Origin: JAXGMV01 sp040768445
GTDB lineage: Bacteria; Chloroflexota; Anaerolineae; Anaerolineales; Anaerolineaceae
NCBI GenBank assembly: GCA_040768445.1
Contig: JAXGMV010000001.1
Coordinates: forward strand, 806,001-870,000
DNA length: 64,000 bases
Reading direction: 5' to 3'
Shown here: positions 16,809 through 26,700 of the stretch, in pieces
Numbering within the stretch: position 1 is the first letter of the stretch
How the letters are laid out: every line of letters begins with the position of its first letter
Made by a program: the position numbers and the translations under genes
Notes under the pieces: generated by a model
The model's database searches: none
Told to the model about the DNA's origin: nothing
The model's input: only the letters and a program-made list of their open reading frames with translations

Positions 16809-17786
16809 ATGAAACCACTCCTCGACGTCAGGAACTTGTCTGTCACTTTCAAATCACGGAAAGGCGAATTAACTGTCGTCGAGGATGTTTCTTTTGTTGT
16901 CGAACGCGGCCAGATTTTGGGCATTGCCGGAGAATCGGGCTGCGGCAAGAGCGTAACAAGCCTGTCAATTTTAGGGCTGCTGTCTGAGAACGGCTATATT
17001 TCCAACGGGCAGATCCTGTTTGAAGATCAGAACCTTGCCGAGTTTTCAGACCTCGAACTGAGTGACGTGCGCGGCAATGATATTTCGATGATCTTTCAAG
17101 ATCCCCTCAGTTCACTCAACCCGACCATGTCAATCGGCGATCAGATGATTGAACCGTACCTGGTTCATAAGAACTACTCTGTAAAAGAGGCTGAAAAAGC
17201 CGCACTTGACATGCTCCTCAAGGTGGGTATCCCTTCGCCGGAACAACGGATGAATGAGTACCCCCACCAGCTTTCTGGCGGTATGCGCCAGCGCGTCATG
17301 ATTGCCATGGCGCTCTCCTGTGAGCCAAAACTGCTGATTGCGGATGAACCGACCACTGCGCTGGATGTTTCCATCCAGGCGCAGATCCTCAAACTGATGC
17401 AGAAACTCAATGCAGACACCGGCGCGTCCATCATGCTAATCACGCATGATATGGGCGTCATTGCTGAAATGTCCGATAAGGTGATGATTATGTACGCCGG
17501 CAAATCTGTTGAATACGGGCCGGTCGATGATATTTTCTTCTCGCCCCGTCACCCCTACACACAGGGTCTGTTGGCATCCATCCCCAACCTTGACAAGGAT
17601 GTCGATCAACTGTCAACCATCGAAGGGAATGTGCCTTCCCCAAAAGACATGCCGGCTGGCTGCCGCTTCTCACCGCGCTGCCCAAAGCGGATGGACATCT
17701 GCTCACAACAGGTGCCGGCCATGCGCACAGCAGGAAACTCACAAGTGGCCTGCTTCCTCTACGAACCCGATGAAGGCAAAGTATGA
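16809..17786 (+). CDS. Peptide ABC transporter ATPase, DppD/OppD type
   Basis: 325 residues. Walker A GESGCGKS (residues 41-48), signature LSGGMRQRV, Walker B LLIADEPTTALD and the H-loop (LITHD) are all present. The C-terminal extension has the oligopeptide-ATPase cysteine pattern (CRFSPRCPKRMDIC). It pairs with the next ATPase to drive import. Its last codons overlap the next start by 4 bp (ATGA), so translation is coupled. Confidence 0.94.
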   Translation: MKPLLDVRNLSVTFKSRKGELTVVEDVSFVVERGQILGIAGESGCGKSVTSLSILGLLSENGYISNGQILFEDQNLAEFSDLELSDVRGNDISMIFQDPLSSLNPTMSIGDQMIEPYLVHKNYSVKEAEKAALDMLLKVGIPSPEQRMNEYPHQLSGGMRQRVMIAMALSCEPKLLIADEPTTALDVSIQAQILKLMQKLNADTGASIMLITHDMGVIAEMSDKVMIMYAGKSVEYGPVDDIFFSPRHPYTQGLLASIPNLDKDVDQLSTIEGNVPSPKDMPAGCRFSPRCPKRMDICSQQVPAMRTAGNSQVACFLYEPDEGKV

Positions 17787-18760
17787 TGGATAGTCTGGTC
17801 GAAGTTACCCATTTAACCAAAGTCTTCAAAGACAATCGCTCGCTCTTCAATCTCTCACCGGCTGAAGTGAAAGCGGTTGATGATGTCAGCCTTAAGATCT
17901 ACGAAGGTGAGACGCTCGGCCTGGTCGGAGAATCGGGCTGCGGCAAGTCAACACTCGGACGCACCATCCTCAACTTGATCGAGCCAACCTCCGGCAGCGT
18001 GCTGTACCGGGGACAGAATATCTTCAAACTGCCGAAGCGTGAGATGTGGAAACTGAGAAAACAGATGCAAATCATTTTCCAGGATCCTTACGGGTCGCTC
18101 AACCCGCGCATGAATGTTGAACAGCTGGTGATCGCCCCGCTGCAGGTATTTCGCGTGGGCAGCGATAAAGAACAGCGCGATCGGGTCGTGTCCATTCTTG
18201 AAGAAGTCGGCCTGCGTTCAGATATTCTGAAGCGCTACCCGCACGAGTTTTCAGGCGGGCAGCGGCAGAGAATTATGATTGCCCGGGCGTTAATCCTGGA
18301 TCCTGAGCTGGTCATCTGTGACGAACCGGTCTCAGCCCTGGATGTGTCTGTGCGTGCCCAGGTGCTCAACCTGATGAAGAACCTTCAGAAACAGAAACAC
18401 CTGACCTATTTGTTTATCTCCCATGACTTATCGGTCGTACGGCATATCAGCAACCGCATTGCGGTGATGTACCTCAGCAGCCTGCTCGAAGTGGCTGACA
18501 AAGCTGATCTTTACCGCACACCGCTGCACCCATACACCAAATCGCTGCTCTCTTCCATTCCATTGCCAGATCCCAGGCGACGAAAAGCCCTGAAACCCAT
18601 TCAGGGAGAGATGCCGTCTGCTTATCACCACCCTTCAGGCTGCAAGTTTCACACACGCTGCCCTTATGTTGAACAGCGCTGCCGTGAGGTTGTGCCTGAG
18701 CTGATCGAATACCAAACTGGTCACCTGGTTGCATGCCACCGGGTCGACGAAATCAACTAA
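17783..18760 (+). CDS. Peptide ABC transporter ATPase, DppF/OppF type
   Basis: 325 residues. Walker A GESGCGKST, signature FSGGQRQRIMIARAL, Walker B LVICDEPVSALD and an H-loop (FISHD) are present. The C-terminal cysteine block CKFHTRCPYVEQRC matches oligopeptide-type ATPases. It forms the heterodimeric motor with the preceding gene product. Two start codons (ATG ATG) are adjacent, and the first overlaps the upstream stop. Confidence 0.94.
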   Translation: MMDSLVEVTHLTKVFKDNRSLFNLSPAEVKAVDDVSLKIYEGETLGLVGESGCGKSTLGRTILNLIEPTSGSVLYRGQNIFKLPKREMWKLRKQMQIIFQDPYGSLNPRMNVEQLVIAPLQVFRVGSDKEQRDRVVSILEEVGLRSDILKRYPHEFSGGQRQRIMIARALILDPELVICDEPVSALDVSVRAQVLNLMKNLQKQKHLTYLFISHDLSVVRHISNRIAVMYLSSLLEVADKADLYRTPLHPYTKSLLSSIPLPDPRRRKALKPIQGEMPSAYHHPSGCKFHTRCPYVEQRCREVVPELIEYQTGHLVACHRVDEIN

Positions 18761-18770
18761 AGGAGTTCTC

Positions 18771-19199
18771 TTGGGCGTTTATTCCGTTCGTACATTCAGG
18801 CAGGACAAAACTGTCTATGTTTCAGAGATGAGAGACCACAAGATCCTGGTTAATATGGGGTATAAACCGGGCGAAGCAGCGCCAAACCCGCTTGAGACCC
18901 TGCTGAGCGCATTGTCATCCTGCAAACTGGTCAACTTTTGGGATTTAGCAAGCAAGTATAAAATTTCCTTTGAAGATGCCGATATTGAAGTCACCGCCGT
19001 TGTTGGCCCTCACGGCGTGGTTGAAGGCACCCATCAACCCCGCAATAATGTTAAATCAATTCACACCACCTGGCGTATCAAAACCGATATGACAGATGAA
19101 GCGATCGAACAGTATTTAAAGATCGTTGACGGCACCTGCACGGTCAGCCTGTCCATGGACCCGGCAATTGAATTTACGGACGAAATTATTCGGCTTTAA
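18771..19199 (+). CDS. OsmC-family protein
   Basis: 142 residues if translation starts at the TTG at 18771, which has AGGAG 5 bp upstream and starts at a sensible N-terminus (VYSVRTFRQDKTVYV). Upstream ATG options in this frame overlap the ATPase gene. The OsmC fold is indicated by the central PNPLETLLSALSSCK with its conserved Cys and by the second Cys in VDGTCTVSL. OsmC/Ohr enzymes reduce organic peroxides through this Cys pair; the exact substrate is unknown. It is the last gene of the peptide-importer operon, followed by a terminator. That pairing is unusual and its meaning is unclear. Confidence 0.85.
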   Translation: MGVYSVRTFRQDKTVYVSEMRDHKILVNMGYKPGEAAPNPLETLLSALSSCKLVNFWDLASKYKISFEDADIEVTAVVGPHGVVEGTHQPRNNVKSIHTTWRIKTDMTDEAIEQYLKIVDGTCTVSLSMDPAIEFTDEIIRL

Positions 19200-19246
19200 C
19201 TTTCAGGCTTTTACTCAGACAAGTTCTGAGATTGTTTAGGACATCA

Positions 19247-19276
19247 CTGCCGGCGATTTAGGTTGCCGGCAGTTTT
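19247..19276 (+). terminator. Intrinsic terminator of the peptide-importer operon
   Basis: CTGCCGG (19247-19253) pairs with CCGGCAG (19266-19272), then TTTT. The stem is identical to the terminator after pepF. Confidence 0.8.
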
Positions 19277-19380
19277 CTTTACATCCAATAATCACTAACA
19301 TATACCATTTATATACCAGTGCAGCTGCCTTAAACGCTATCATGGGAGCATCAATCCAACACGTTTAGGTGGTGATATTC

Positions 19381-20973
19381 GTGAAAAAGAGCTTGCGTAT
19401 TCGATATATCGTATTTATTCTAACAATTACAGCGGCGCTGCTGGCCGGGTGCTCGGGCTCGGTGCCTGCAGCACAAGTCAGCGCGCCGCTGAGCGAAACA
19501 ACCCCAACCGACCTCTCACACAACAGCGATGCACCGCCGGATTATGAGACGGTCTTCCCGCAGGACTCTGTCAATCGCATTGACATCACGCTTGATACCG
19601 AAGCCTGGGATGCATTGCAGGCGGAGATGACGGAGCAGTTCGGCGAGCTTGGTACAGGGCAGGAGTTTGGCAAAGGTGGCTTTCCACCTGGTGAGCAGTT
19701 CCCCGACAGGCAGGCGCAGCCCGGAGCAGCACCTGATCAGCAGCAGCCTCCAACCGGTGCATTACCGCCGCAGGGGTTTGACCCGGGGCAGATACCAGCC
19801 GGCCGGCCGGAGGGTGGTGGGCGAGCGATGGATTTTGGTGATACCAGCTATGTAAAATCAACGGTGACATTCAACGACGTGACCTGGGAGAACGTTGGCT
19901 TTCGCTACAGCGGCAACTCCACCCTGCAGCGCTCGTGGAGTGCGGGAACCAACAAGATCTCCTTCCGGCTCGATTTTGACGAATTTGAGGATGAAGTCCC
20001 CGACATCAAAGACCAACGTTTCTACGGCTTCAAGCAGATTTCTTTCAAAAGCAATGCCATGGATTCCTCGTACATCCGCGAGAAGGTGGTTGCGGATATG
20101 TTTCGCGATTTTGGTGTCGTCTCCTCGCAAACTGCCTTCTACGAAGTGTATCTCGACTACGGTGAAGGACCGAAATACTTTGGCATTTATACTGCAGTTG
20201 AAGTTGTGGATGACACCGTCATTCAGACACAGTTCAGCGACGACAGCGGTAATGTGTACAAGCCCGATGGCGCCGGCGCAGCATTTGTAGAAGGCACATT
20301 CAATGAAGAATCCTTTGAGAAACAGACCAACACTGATGAAGCCGACTGGAGCGACATTGAAGCCGTTTTCGCTGCCCTGCATTCCGACCTGCGCATCAGT
20401 GACCCCACCGCCTGGCGTGCCGGGTTAGAGGCTGTCTTTGACGTGCAGGCCTTCCTGCGCTGGCTGGCGCTGGATACCATCATCCAGAACTGGGACACCT
20501 ACGGCTCCATGGCACACAATTATTACCTCTACACCGACCCGAAGGATGGGCTGGTGACCTGGATCCCGTGGGATAACAACATGGCGCTAAGCGCCAAAGC
20601 TGGCGGTGGTCAGCGAGATCGGACCGCACTGGTAGGTGGACGGGGTGGTCCCGGCGGCGGTGCTAGGGAACTGGACCTGGCAGAGGTGGGTGAGCAGTGG
20701 CCGCTGATCCGCTACCTGGCTGATGACCCGGTCTACCTGGCAGACTACCAGGGATACGTTGAGGAAGCCGTGATGACGGTTTTCCAGCCTGAAGCGCTGG
20801 CTGAGCGCTACCAGGCTGCACACGAGCTGATTGCCCCTTATGTACTGGCAGAAGAGGAAGGCTTCACCCAGCTGGAGTCGGTCGAGAGTTTTGACAGTGC
20901 ACTGGAGGAGCTGAAGACCCACGCCGATGGACGATACGCCGCCGTGCAGGCGTACCTCGAAGCACAGCCGTAA
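19381..20973 (+). CDS. CotH-like kinase-fold lipoprotein
   Basis: About 530 residues. The GTG at 19381 is preferred because AGGTGGTG lies 6 bp upstream and a basic signal-peptide start (KKSLRIR) follows; a GTG at 19369 is the alternative. The lipobox AGC gives a surface-attached lipoprotein. A Pro/Gln/Gly-rich linker (about residues 95-150) separates the N-terminal strand region from the CotH domain. CotH features are RYSGNSTLQRSW, KISFRLDFDEF, and FLRWLALDTIIQNWDTYG followed by HNYYLY and WIPWDNNMAL. CotH proteins are atypical kinases; Bacillus CotH phosphorylates spore-coat proteins. Here the target is unknown. It stands alone between an importer and a restriction gene. Confidence 0.85.
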   Translation: MKKSLRIRYIVFILTITAALLAGCSGSVPAAQVSAPLSETTPTDLSHNSDAPPDYETVFPQDSVNRIDITLDTEAWDALQAEMTEQFGELGTGQEFGKGGFPPGEQFPDRQAQPGAAPDQQQPPTGALPPQGFDPGQIPAGRPEGGGRAMDFGDTSYVKSTVTFNDVTWENVGFRYSGNSTLQRSWSAGTNKISFRLDFDEFEDEVPDIKDQRFYGFKQISFKSNAMDSSYIREKVVADMFRDFGVVSSQTAFYEVYLDYGEGPKYFGIYTAVEVVDDTVIQTQFSDDSGNVYKPDGAGAAFVEGTFNEESFEKQTNTDEADWSDIEAVFAALHSDLRISDPTAWRAGLEAVFDVQAFLRWLALDTIIQNWDTYGSMAHNYYLYTDPKDGLVTWIPWDNNMALSAKAGGGQRDRTALVGGRGGPGGGARELDLAEVGEQWPLIRYLADDPVYLADYQGYVEEAVMTVFQPEALAERYQAAHELIAPYVLAEEEGFTQLESVESFDSALEELKTHADGRYAAVQAYLEAQP

Positions 20974-21026
20974 GTGGATAACAGGCGCGAGTTAGAACCC
21001 CTTCCGGCATTGATACCAATTAATTA

Positions 21027-21170
21027 CACATCACTGCCGGCGGGGTCATCCGGCGCGCTGATTGCAACTTTGCCATCCGCGGCAAGACGCTGACACAGCG
21101 CACCTGGGGGTATACGCTGGGGCTGCGGGAGTGGGGGAATGAGATAGGGGATAATGAGGTTATTGTCTAG
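21027..21170 (+). pseudogene. Possible C-terminal remnant of an unknown gene
   Basis: The frame ending at TAG 21168-21170 encodes about 48 residues without a start codon, ending FAIRGKTLTQRTWGYTLGLR and then REWGNEIGDNEVIV. It looks like protein-coding sequence rather than random intergenic DNA. I do not recognise the family. The remaining part of this 427-bp gap is AT-rich and holds only the promoter of the next gene. Confidence 0.35.
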
Positions 21171-21225
21171 AAATTTAATTTCGTGAAATTTACCACAGTC
21201 CGAAAGAGCGGTTTATTTTTTGTTT

Positions 21226-21234
21226 TGCTATAAT
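21226..21234 (+). promoter_or_regulatory. Extended -10 promoter (TGCTATAAT)
   Basis: TG-N-TATAAT, a complete extended -10 element in an AT-rich region, about 165 bp upstream of the restriction gene. No -35 box is evident, as expected for this promoter class. Confidence 0.5.
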
Positions 21235-21400
21235 GAACACAATGGTTGTGATCAAACAAAACTTGGATAATTCATAATAAATAAGTAATCAAAAATCAGA
21301 ATTACTTAAATATTCATTATGAGCGATTTTTTATTTTATCAAGGGGTTTAAGAAATCTAAGATTAGCTATCAATTAATATCTTAAGAAGGGAAGCTATTT

Positions 21401-23458
21401 ATGGAAGCTGATAGTTTTCGCATTGCGAAAGTATTTTCGAATGGTGGGGACATACATTTCCGCTTACCTTATTTCCAACGTGAATATGCTTGGGATATGT
21501 CAAATTGGCAAACCTTACTCAATGATATTCTTGATCTTTATAACCTCTACCAAGAAGACAAAACCCCTGAGCATTTTTTAGGTTCCTTAGTTGTCGTAAA
21601 CGAAGGGATGCTACATGGCACTGTGCCAGTGTTCAAACTTGTCGATGGCCAACAGCGTCTGACAACCATAACATTAATGCTTTGTGCTTTAGCCGAACTG
21701 GCAAAACCTAACTACCCTGAAAAGTACGCAAAGATCAGAAAATATATAACCAATCCTGATGAAAAAGGCGAACTAAAGTATAAATTATTGCCAACAACTA
21801 AATATAATGACCGTAACACATATATTTCAATCATTAACGGTACAACCGATACAATATCTGTTGACAGTAATCGCATTTATCTTGCGTATGAATATTTTCG
21901 GAAAGAATTCTCAACCAGACTGAATTCTGGAGAATTTAATATTGACCAATTGTTCTTGGTGATAATAAATTCACTTCAGGTTGTTTTTATAAATTTGAAT
22001 TATCAAGAAAAGCCCTACCAAATTTTTGAAAGCCTTAATGCTAAGGGCAAGCCGTTGACACAGGCTGATTTGGTTAGAAATTATATTGCTATGAAATTAC
22101 CAGAAGCCCGTCAGCCAAAAATGTTCGATAATCACTGGTCTAAGATCGAAGATCTTCTTCAGGAGAAGCGACAAGTAGGCCGGTCAGGTTTAGGAGAGCT
22201 CACGGCTTTTCTACGTCACTACTTGGCATTTCGTAATGGTGTCCTCGGTAAAGAAGAACATGTATATGCGCGATTCCGAGATCGAATTGAAGCAAATTTT
22301 AGATCTCCTGATGAATTTGAGAATGAGGTTATCATTTTACAAAAATTTGCAGGATATTACGATAGGTTTTTACGTACTGAACACGAAGGCGATAAGGAAA
22401 TAAGACAAGCGCTGGCCAGATTGAATATTTTTGAATTCTCTACTGGTTATCCATTCCTACTTGCTCTTTATGATTCATATATTAACGGAACAATCATAAG
22501 AAACCAAATACTTGAGGCACTAAATATCCTTGAAAACTATATGGTTCGCAGGTATTTGACTGGAGAACCAACAAATTATCTTAACAAAGTATTTCCCGCT
22601 CTCTGGAAGGATATAGATACCAGTGACTTTATCCCTTCTCTTAAAGAAGTATTGTTACAACGAAATTATCCTGCCGATTATGCTGTTCATCAAAAGGGTG
22701 TTACTAGACGCCTATACGATAATAGTAGCGGAACACGTGCAAAAACTGCCCTTGTGCTACAAACAATTAATAAAAACTTATCGCTTCGTGAAAACCGAGG
22801 GGGTTATACGGTTCTTGATGGTGAACCAACAATTGAACATATCCTTCCGCAAACTCCTAGTGATCAGTGGAAAACAGATATTGGTGAAAATTTTAATGTT
22901 ATCTATGATCAATATTTACACACTATTGGGAATTTGACACTGGTGACTTCTGAGTGGAATAGTGATTTATCAAATTCTCCTTTCATTAAGAAAAAAACCA
23001 AGTTAAGCGAACATGCACTTTATTTGAATCAAAAATATTTCCAACAATCAATACAAATTTGGAATGACCAGACAATTTTATCGAGGGCAAAATTTCTATT
23101 GAAAAATATTGTTGAGGTCTGGCCTGCTATTGGTGATATTCCCACACCAAAACAAGCATCCGGGACAAGGCCAGTTCGGATGATTCTATTAGGGCAAGAG
23201 TTCGAGGTCGATACTTGGCGAGATGTTGCTGAAAAAACAACTGAAGCAATTATTCAAATGTCAGATAACTTTGATGTTATTGCAAATGAGTTTTCCTATT
23301 ATTTATCAAGAGAACCATTTCCAAAGGCCAATCGGCAATTATCTAATGGGTTGTATATGAATGTAAATCTATCGGCATCCTCGATCAAGAGATATTGTCG
23401 CAAATTAGTAAACTCATCAGGCCTTGCGCCAAATGATTGGCAAGTTGAAGAACAATAA
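21401..23458 (+). CDS. GmrSD-type restriction protein (DUF262 + DUF1524)
   Basis: 685 residues. The N-terminal DUF262 domain has the QREYAW block and the catalytic-looking VDGQQRLTT (Asp82), the NTP-binding half of GmrSD enzymes. The C-terminal DUF1524 domain is an HNH-type nuclease: EHILPQ (479-484) and GNLTLVT (510-516) followed by conserved Asn residues. GmrSD and BrxU relatives are type IV restriction enzymes that cut DNA carrying modified bases, mainly from phages. Here both halves are fused. It is a single-gene unit with its own extended -10 promoter, much more AT-rich than the flanking chromosome, which suggests horizontal acquisition. Confidence 0.88.
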   Translation: MEADSFRIAKVFSNGGDIHFRLPYFQREYAWDMSNWQTLLNDILDLYNLYQEDKTPEHFLGSLVVVNEGMLHGTVPVFKLVDGQQRLTTITLMLCALAELAKPNYPEKYAKIRKYITNPDEKGELKYKLLPTTKYNDRNTYISIINGTTDTISVDSNRIYLAYEYFRKEFSTRLNSGEFNIDQLFLVIINSLQVVFINLNYQEKPYQIFESLNAKGKPLTQADLVRNYIAMKLPEARQPKMFDNHWSKIEDLLQEKRQVGRSGLGELTAFLRHYLAFRNGVLGKEEHVYARFRDRIEANFRSPDEFENEVIILQKFAGYYDRFLRTEHEGDKEIRQALARLNIFEFSTGYPFLLALYDSYINGTIIRNQILEALNILENYMVRRYLTGEPTNYLNKVFPALWKDIDTSDFIPSLKEVLLQRNYPADYAVHQKGVTRRLYDNSSGTRAKTALVLQTINKNLSLRENRGGYTVLDGEPTIEHILPQTPSDQWKTDIGENFNVIYDQYLHTIGNLTLVTSEWNSDLSNSPFIKKKTKLSEHALYLNQKYFQQSIQIWNDQTILSRAKFLLKNIVEVWPAIGDIPTPKQASGTRPVRMILLGQEFEVDTWRDVAEKTTEAIIQMSDNFDVIANEFSYYLSREPFPKANRQLSNGLYMNVNLSASSIKRYCRKLVNSSGLAPNDWQVEEQ

Positions 23459-23764
23459 TCAAGATGGAATATACCGAATTATTATCTATAATATGATTTT
23501 CAACTGCAGCTAAACCATCTACCTGTACCGATAGTGCACAGACTATCTGAATAAATTTCATACTACTTATTGGGTCAGAATTTTCTAACTATCAAAGCCA
23601 GCCTCCCACCGCAGGGCTGTCCACAAGAACGGGGTGCCGCCGATAATGGTGATAAGATTCTAAATCCCTCACCCTAACCTTCTACCTACGGCATGCTACG
23701 CGATCACAAGTGGCGAGGGATAGAATCTCGCCACATCTTTTCCCCAACCCTTTATAATCAACCT
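23459..23764. other. Intergenic region with one dispersed repeat
   Basis: 306 bp between the restriction gene and dnaE. The left part is AT-rich tail sequence with no gene seen. 23664-23711 carries a copy of the palindromic CCCTCACC / GCATGCTACGCGATC repeat also found at 29328 and 46245. The -10 box of dnaE is at the right end. Confidence 0.6.
23753..23758 (+). promoter_or_regulatory. -10 box (TATAAT) giving a probable leaderless dnaE mRNA
   Basis: TATAAT ends 6 bp before the ATG at 23765, so transcription should begin at or within a base or two of the start codon. No Shine-Dalgarno sequence could fit. This also argues against the longer in-frame start upstream. Confidence 0.55.
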
Positions 23765-26700
23765 ATGACCGCACACCTGCACGTCCATTCTTATTTCTCC
23801 CTGCTGGAGGGGCTGCCCTCGCCGCAGGAACTGGCTGAGGCTGCCGCAGCCCATGGCATGCCGGCCCTCGCACTGACCGATCACAACTCGCTCTCCGGCG
23901 CGGTGGAATTCACCCTTGCCTGCCAGTCTGCCGGGGTGCAGCCGATCATCGGCGTGGAGCTGGATGTACATCTAACAGATGCCGGCGGAACTGCCTACCC
24001 GTTGGTGCTGCTGATTGAAGATGAACGCGGCTGGCCCAGCCTGTGCCGGCTCACCAGCCAAATTTACAACCTGCCTGAAGTGAATGGAAAACGTCCTTGC
24101 CCGCCGTCCCTGCTGGCGCAGTACACTGATGGCTTACTCTGTCTAACCGGCGGCTCACGTTCGGCGCTGTATCACCTTGCCAACACCCGCCAGGACGCCC
24201 AGGCACAGGGCTGGCTATCCCACCTTGCTGACCTCTTCCCAAACCGGCTGTACGTGGAACTGCAGTTAATGGCCGGCCGCGACTCCGCCGCTGCCAGCCG
24301 GTTGGTGGAACTGGCTGCAGAAATGGCCCTGCCACTGGCTGCTTCGCATGATATCTATATGCTCACGCCAGACGGGGCTGACGTACAGCGAACGCTCACA
24401 GCCGCCCGCCTGAACATTACCCTCTCCGAACTGCCGCCCGGCACAGCCGCCCCAGCCGGTGCGCACTTCATCACCCCGCAGGAGCTGGAGAGGCGTTTTG
24501 CCGCCTTCCCGCAGGCGCTGGCCGGCACAGACGAGATCGTCTCCCGCTGTACCTTTCGCCTGCCGTTGGGTGGCACGCACTTCCCCCAGCTTGAACTGCC
24601 GCCTGGTGACAGTGCACTGGATGTCCTGCGCCGCAAGGCTTATGAGGGCGCCGCCCGCAAATATGGGGCACTCACACCGGCTATTAAGGATCGCCTGACA
24701 CACGAGCTTTCGGTGATTGGCGAGATGAACTACGAAGCCATCTTCCTGATCGTCGAGGAGCTGCTGCAGTTTGCCCGATCACAGGGCATTTTGACCGCCT
24801 CGCGCGGCTCAGCTGCCTCGTCGCTGGTGGCGTACTGCCTGGGTATCACCACGCCCGACCCGCTGGCGCACAACCTGTACTTTGAACGTTTTCTCAACCC
24901 GGCACGCGCTACCCCGCCCGACATCGATACCGACCTGTGTTCCCGTCGGCGCGAGGAGATCATCCAGCATGTTTTCGAGCGCTACGGTATAGCTCGGGTT
25001 GCCATGGTCGGCACGGTCAACCGCTACCGCCCGCGCTCAGCCCTTGGTGATGTGGCCAAGGCGCACGGTCTCTCGCCGGGTGAGATCCGCGCCCTCACCG
25101 GCCGCCTGCCGTACGGTTTCAGGTTGTTTCAAGAGAAGGATGATACCCCGGGCGCCACACCGTTTGACCGCCTGCTCGAACAGCACAGCGACGCCCGCCA
25201 CCGCCTGATTTTCCAGCAGGCCAATGCCGTGCTGGGGCTGCCGCGCCACCTCTCGCAGCATGCCGGCGGCATTGTCATTGCCCCGGGTGAGATCACTAAC
25301 CTGGTGCCGGTGCAGCCTTCCGGTCCAAAGGGCGTGATGATCACCGCCATGAACCTGGACTCGGTCGAGAAGATCGGGCTGGTGAAGATCGACCTGCTCG
25401 GCATACGCGGGCTGACGGTGCTGGGTGATGTGGCATCTGCCATTCATTCCTGGCGCCGGCTGGACTACCCCAACCCACTGGCAGTGCTCGAGGACATCCC
25501 CACCGACGACGAACCCACAGCTGAGTTGGTCAGCGCCGGCCGCACAATCGGTTGTTTTCAGATCGAAAGCCCGGGCATGCGCGCTACACTCAAGTCGGTG
25601 GCTGCGCGCAGTGTCGAGGACATCATCCGTACGCTGGCGCTGTACCGCCCCGGCCCGCTCAAGGGTGGCTATCGGGACGTCTTCATCCGCCGCCAGCGCG
25701 GGCTTGAGCCAACCGCCTATCTGCACCCGGCGCTGGAGCCGATCCTGCGCGAAAGCCACGGCATTGTGCTTTACCAGGAGCAGGTACTGCGCATCGCCAG
25801 TGCGCTGGGTGGGCTGAGCCTGCCGGAAGCAGAGCTGCTGCGCCGGGCAATGACCCACTTTGACCCGGGCAAGCAGATGCAGGAGCTGCGCTCAAAGTTC
25901 CTGGCCGGTGCGGTGGATATGAGCGGCATCCCGCTCGAGACTGCCGAGAAGCTGTGGGAGCTGATGGCGGCCTTTGCCGGCTACGGCTTCCCCAAGGCAC
26001 ACGCCGCTTCCTACGCACTCACCGCCTGGCGTTCCGCCTGGTGCAAAGCGCATTTCCCGGCCGAGTTCCTGGCGGCAGTGCTGGCTAACTGGGGCGGCTA
26101 CTACAGCCAGCGTGTCTACCTGAATGAAGCACGTCGGCTGGGACTGTCCGTCAAACCGCCGCATGTCAACCACTCGAACAACGAGTTCTCTGTCAGCTAC
26201 CCGGGCGGCGAGGCGGTACTGTACATGGGGCTCGACCAGGTGCGAGACCTGACGCACCGCACCATCAACCGCATCCTCGACCATCGCCCGTTCCACACCT
26301 TTGAGGCTTTCCTGCAGCAGGTTGACCCGCGCCCGCAGGAGGCAGAGAACCTGGCAGCGGTCGGCGGCTTCAGCGGGCTGGGAAGTATCCCGTCACTGAT
26401 TACCCGCATCCGCCAGCCCGGCCGCACCCGTGGGCAGCTCTCGCTCTTTGACCAGTCGGTTGATGAGGATGGCGAGGACTGGACGCTGGAACAGCGCATC
26501 ACTGCCCAGCAGGAACTTTTAGAAATCAGCATTGATGCCCACCCGTTGGAGTTGTATGCAGATCAATTGGCAAAGATGGCGGTAGTCTCCACCGGTGATG
26601 CGGCCGGCATGGACGGGGGGACAGTGCGGGTGGCTGGCATCCGCCAGAGCATGCGCCGCAGCCGCACAGGGCGCGGCGAGTGGATGGCATTTCTCTCAAT

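Noticed and set aside
23693..23764. 24-codon N-terminal extension of dnaE
   Set aside because: It lies in a dispersed repeat and overlaps the -10 box. The PHP domain begins right after the ATG at 23765.
25037..25858. 273-codon open frame antisense to dnaE
   Set aside because: Antisense shadow of the polymerase core; composition (His/Gln/Gly-rich) typical of reversed GC-rich coding DNA.
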